Translations under genes and position numbers: made by a program
Origin: CANLBN01 sp047634655
Lineage (GTDB): Bacteria > Pseudomonadota > Gammaproteobacteria > Pseudomonadales > Cellvibrionaceae
Length of the DNA: 17,331 nucleotides
Direction of reading: 5' to 3'
Assembly: GCA_047634655.1 (NCBI GenBank)
Contig: JBLIHY010000046.1
Location: forward strand, 1-17,331
Shown here: one piece after another, positions 15,250 through 17,331 of the stretch
Layout: each line of letters opens with the position of its first letter
Position numbering within the stretch: the stretch's first letter is position 1
Notes under the pieces: generated by a model
Database searches by the model: none
Told to the model about the DNA's origin: nothing
Seen by the model: only the letters and a program-made list of their open reading frames with translations

Positions 15250-15855
15250 ATGAATATTTTACAAGCCATTAAAGAGCGCAGAGCGGTCAGACATTACGAC
15301 CCCAAGTTCGGCATGCCACAGCAGGACATAGATACCTTGCTGGAATACGCCATTCAAGCGCCGACCTCATTCAATATCCAACATTGGCGTTTTGTATTGG
15401 TGCAAGATAAAGCACAGCGCGCAAAAATTCGCGAAGCAGCTTGGGATCAAGCGCAGGTAACCGATGCCTCTTTGTTATTTGTTATGTGTGCGGATACTAA
15501 AGCGTGGGATAAAAATCCAGAACGTTACTGGAAGGATGCACCGAAGGAAGCACAAGATGTGCTAATCCCCATGATCAAGCCATTCTACGAGGGCAAAGAG
15601 CAACTTCAGCGCGACGAAGCGCTACGCTCTATTGGCATAGCCGCCCAAACTATTATGCTCGCTGCCAAAGCCATGGATTACGACAGTTGCCCAATGATTG
15701 GTTTCGATGCCGAGAAAGTGGCGGAGCTTATTCAATTGCCAGATGATCATATAGTAGGAATGTTATTGGTAGTGGGTAAAGCCACCACTAAACCCGAGTG
15801 GCCAAAACCCGGTCAGTTGCCGCTCAGTGACGTATTAGTCAAAGATAAATTTTAA
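15250..15855 (+). CDS. Nitroreductase family protein, FMN-dependent
   Basis: This is a 201-residue oxidoreductase of the nitroreductase superfamily, which uses FMN and NAD(P)H to reduce nitro compounds, quinones or related substrates as a dimer. FMN-contact motifs are visible: KERRAVRHYDP at 8-18, QAPTSFNIQHWRF at 36-48, and SIGIAAQTIMLAAKAMDYDS (127-146). MIGFDAEKV and the C-terminal VVGKATTKPEW follow. An AAGAG lies about 8 bases before the ATG. It is 21 bases after the pirin pseudogene; pirin and nitroreductase genes often stand together, so this was probably the second gene of that operon. How it is transcribed now that its upstream partner is broken is unknown; polarity from the early stops could lower its expression. 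The natural substrate cannot be told. Confidence 0.92.
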   Translation: MNILQAIKERRAVRHYDPKFGMPQQDIDTLLEYAIQAPTSFNIQHWRFVLVQDKAQRAKIREAAWDQAQVTDASLLFVMCADTKAWDKNPERYWKDAPKEAQDVLIPMIKPFYEGKEQLQRDEALRSIGIAAQTIMLAAKAMDYDSCPMIGFDAEKVAELIQLPDDHIVGMLLVVGKATTKPEWPKPGQLPLSDVLVKDKF

Positions 15856-15902
15856 AGCCGCGACATAACAAACGATTTGTAGCATATTTGAAGGCTAAAA
15901 AC

Positions 15903-16526
15903 CTATAGCAGGGATTCCAAGTGTGGCCACACATTTTTCAGAATAATTGCCTGTGCCTCCGCAGTCGGGTGTATTTGATCTCGTTGCATCATTGTCTGGT
16001 TAGTCGCAATGTCCTTGAGAATGAACGGCAGAAAGCTGACTGGGTTTTGCTCGGCTAGGACAAAGAAATTCTTGCGAAAGGCATCGGTATAGCGTTGGCC
16101 GTAGTTGGGTGGTATCTCGATTCCAGCAAGTAGTACTTTCGCTCCAGACGCTGCACTCAAATCGATGATTTTTTGCAGGTTTTCACGCATGAGTTTGACC
16201 GGGTAGCCGCGCAGGCCATCATTTCCACCTAACCCGATAATCATAATCGCCGGCTTGTACTGTCGCAGCAGCGTTGGCAGTCGCTGTAATCCATCCCCGC
16301 TGGTGCTACCACTGATACTGGCATTGATCACTCGATAATCGTTTTTTCCACTATCCGCCAGTTTTGTTGCCAATAAGTTCACCCAGCCTTCCGCAGGATC
16401 GATACCGAAAGCGGCGCTGATACTATCTCCCAATACTAGAATTTTTTTGTTTTGAGCCATCGCTGACGTTGCGAAGGAAGAGCAGATTAACAATAGGATT
16501 ATCTGTAAACGAAGAGGCTTATTCAT
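15903..16526 (-). CDS. tesA: Secreted SGNH esterase/thioesterase TesA
   Basis: TesA is a periplasmic lysophospholipase, thioesterase and arylesterase of the SGNH hydrolase family. The 207-residue protein starts with a signal peptide (MNKPLRLQIILLLICSSFAT, cut likely after the AMA at 22-24). Block I is LVLGDSISAAFGI with nucleophile Ser35. Block II has Gly73 in ISGSTSGDG. Block III is GLGGNDGLRG with Asn102. Block V is DQIHP with Asp183 and His186. The length matches E. coli TesA (208). It is divergent from an ABC-transporter ATPase of the YbbA type, as in E. coli and many other gammaproteobacteria, which supports the assignment. Substrate preference cannot be read from the sequence. Confidence 0.94.
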   Translation of the reverse strand: MNKPLRLQIILLLICSSFATSAMAQNKKILVLGDSISAAFGIDPAEGWVNLLATKLADSGKNDYRVINASISGSTSGDGLQRLPTLLRQYKPAIMIIGLGGNDGLRGYPVKLMRENLQKIIDLSAASGAKVLLAGIEIPPNYGQRYTDAFRKNFFVLAEQNPVSFLPFILKDIATNQTMMQRDQIHPTAEAQAIILKNVWPHLESLL

Positions 16527-16562
16527 CGAGGTTTCGCTTTTTTAGTACGATTTAAGCTGGAT

Positions 16563-16655
16563 ATTTACGTTGAGCAAATGGCTTTAGATGTTTTGATTTA
16601 GTGGGCTACTCGCCGGTTATCAACGTAAATTAAGCGGTATATGTATGTAAATTAA
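16563..16655. promoter_or_regulatory. Paired repeats in the tesA/ybbA divergent promoter region
   Basis: An 11-bp perfect inverted repeat is formed by atttacgttga (16563-16573) and tcaacgtaaat (16620-16630). A 9-bp direct repeat gtaaattaa occurs at 16625-16633 and 16647-16655, 22 bases apart, about two turns of the helix. The left arm overlaps the only plausible minus-strand promoter for tesA (TTGCTC ... TTAAAT, weak). These could be operator sites shared by the two genes. Confidence 0.35.
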
Positions 16656-16725
16656 TTAGGACTATTTAAACATAAGCCAGTCCAACCACTTCAGCTGTAT
16701 TATCGGGCCAAACCATATTCTACCT

Positions 16726-17331
16726 ATGTCAACTACATCCACCACGTCAACCGTGATAGAAGCTCACAATCTCTCCAAATCCGTTGCCTCTGTTGAATCC
16801 GATCAACTGCTTATTCTGAATAATATTGAATTAGAGATAGCCTCCGGGGAAACGGTGGCGATCATCGGCGCATCCGGCTCTGGTAAATCCACTCTGCTGG
16901 GCATATTGGCGGGACTCGATATCCCCACCCGCGGACAAGTTATTCTCAATGGCCACGATCTGACGGCCATGGATGAAGAGGGCAGGGCAAAAGTTCGCGC
17001 TCAGAGCGTTGGCTTTGTTTTTCAATCCTTCCAGTTATTACCGGGATTGAACGCCCTGGAAAACGTTATGGTTCCCCTAGAACTGCACCGCATAGACCAC
17101 GCGGAAGCTCGCGCTCGGCAGTATCTGCAACGCGTCGGACTCGCCGAACGTTTACACCACTACCCTAAACAGTTATCCGGTGGTGAACAACAGCGGGTTG
17201 CCGTCGCCCGCGCCTTTGCCAGCGAGCCAAGTGTACTATTTGCCGACGAGCCCACCGGCAACCTCGACACTCACACGGGCGCCAAAATTATCGACTTGTT
17301 GTTTGAATTAAATCAGGCACAGGGTACGACA
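16726..17331 (+). CDS. ybbA: ABC transporter ATP-binding protein, YbbA type, 3'-truncated by window edge
   Basis: This is the ATPase subunit of a MacB/LolD-like ABC system; YbbA works with the large permease YbbP, whose gene would be expected next, outside the window. The visible 202 residues include Walker A GASGSGKST (48-56), the Q-loop in FVFQSFQLLPGLNALENV (Gln100), signature LSGGEQQR (150-157), Walker B LFADE (171-175) and the D-loop GNLD. The FQSFQLLP and ENVMVPLEL segments are typical of this exporter-like group, which acts on lipoproteins, peptides or toxins rather than nutrient uptake. It is divergent from tesA. The ATG at 16726 has no clear Shine-Dalgarno. A TATTAT at 16698-16703 could be its -10 box but lacks a good -35. 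Confidence 0.93.
   Translation, partial: MSTTSTTSTVIEAHNLSKSVASVESDQLLILNNIELEIASGETVAIIGASGSGKSTLLGILAGLDIPTRGQVILNGHDLTAMDEEGRAKVRAQSVGFVFQSFQLLPGLNALENVMVPLELHRIDHAEARARQYLQRVGLAERLHHYPKQLSGGEQQRVAVARAFASEPSVLFADEPTGNLDTHTGAKIIDLLFELNQAQGTT

Noticed and set aside
1..17331. tRNA, rRNA, CRISPR array, attachment sites, toxin-antitoxin or defence genes
   Set aside because: I looked for cloverleaf arms, regularly spaced repeats and known protein motifs in the non-coding stretches and found none.

Overview
This 17.3 kb window looks like ordinary chromosome from a gammaproteobacterium with moderate GC content. The gene content and several gene pairs resemble Pseudomonas, Cellvibrio and their relatives: divergent rne/rluC, sppA after rluC, tusDCBE, gpsA followed by a DUF4389 gene, sixA and a DUF4892 gene, and divergent tesA/ybbA. 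The exact genus cannot be read from the sequence. An insertion sequence and one heavily broken gene (a pirin) show some genome erosion.

Layout. (1) 1-588: the 3' part of an IS481/IS3-type insertion sequence that runs off the left edge and ends about 50 bp beyond the rne stop. (2) 641-3367 (-): RNase E, with a C-terminal scaffold that ends in two 47-residue tandem repeats. (3) 3368-4324: a long AT-rich divergent intergenic region that should hold the rne promoter and leader; it contains a strong two-part hairpin. (4) 4325-6415 (+): rluC and a short SppA-type signal peptide peptidase. (5) 6615-6971 (-): a small unrecognised membrane protein, followed by about 630 bp without a gene. (6) 7602-9002 (+): tusD-tusC-tusB-tusE, tightly packed. 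(7) 9253-11190 (+): htpG behind a good sigma-32-like heat-shock promoter. (8) 11401-14235 (+): gpsA, a DUF4389 membrane protein, sixA, and a secreted DUF4892 protein. (9) 14360-15855 (+): a pirin pseudogene with four separate lesions, then an intact nitroreductase. (10) 15903-16526 (-) and 16726 to the right edge (+): the secreted esterase/thioesterase tesA, divergent from an ABC-transporter ATPase of the YbbA type.

How the genes work together. RNase E and RluC both act on RNA: one cuts and degrades RNA, the other makes pseudouridine in 23S rRNA. TusDCBE pass sulfur to MnmA for 2-thiouridine at tRNA position 34. HtpG is the Hsp90 chaperone. GpsA makes glycerol-3-phosphate for phospholipids. 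SixA is a phosphohistidine phosphatase. TesA and YbbA form a commonly seen divergent pair.

I did not find a new defence, mobile or biosynthetic system. The best items for follow-up are the repeated NDPR motif in RNase E, the structured element upstream of rne, the stepwise decay of the pirin gene, a possibly leaderless rluC mRNA, an orphan minus-strand terminator in the gap before tusD, and paired repeats in the tesA/ybbA promoter region.
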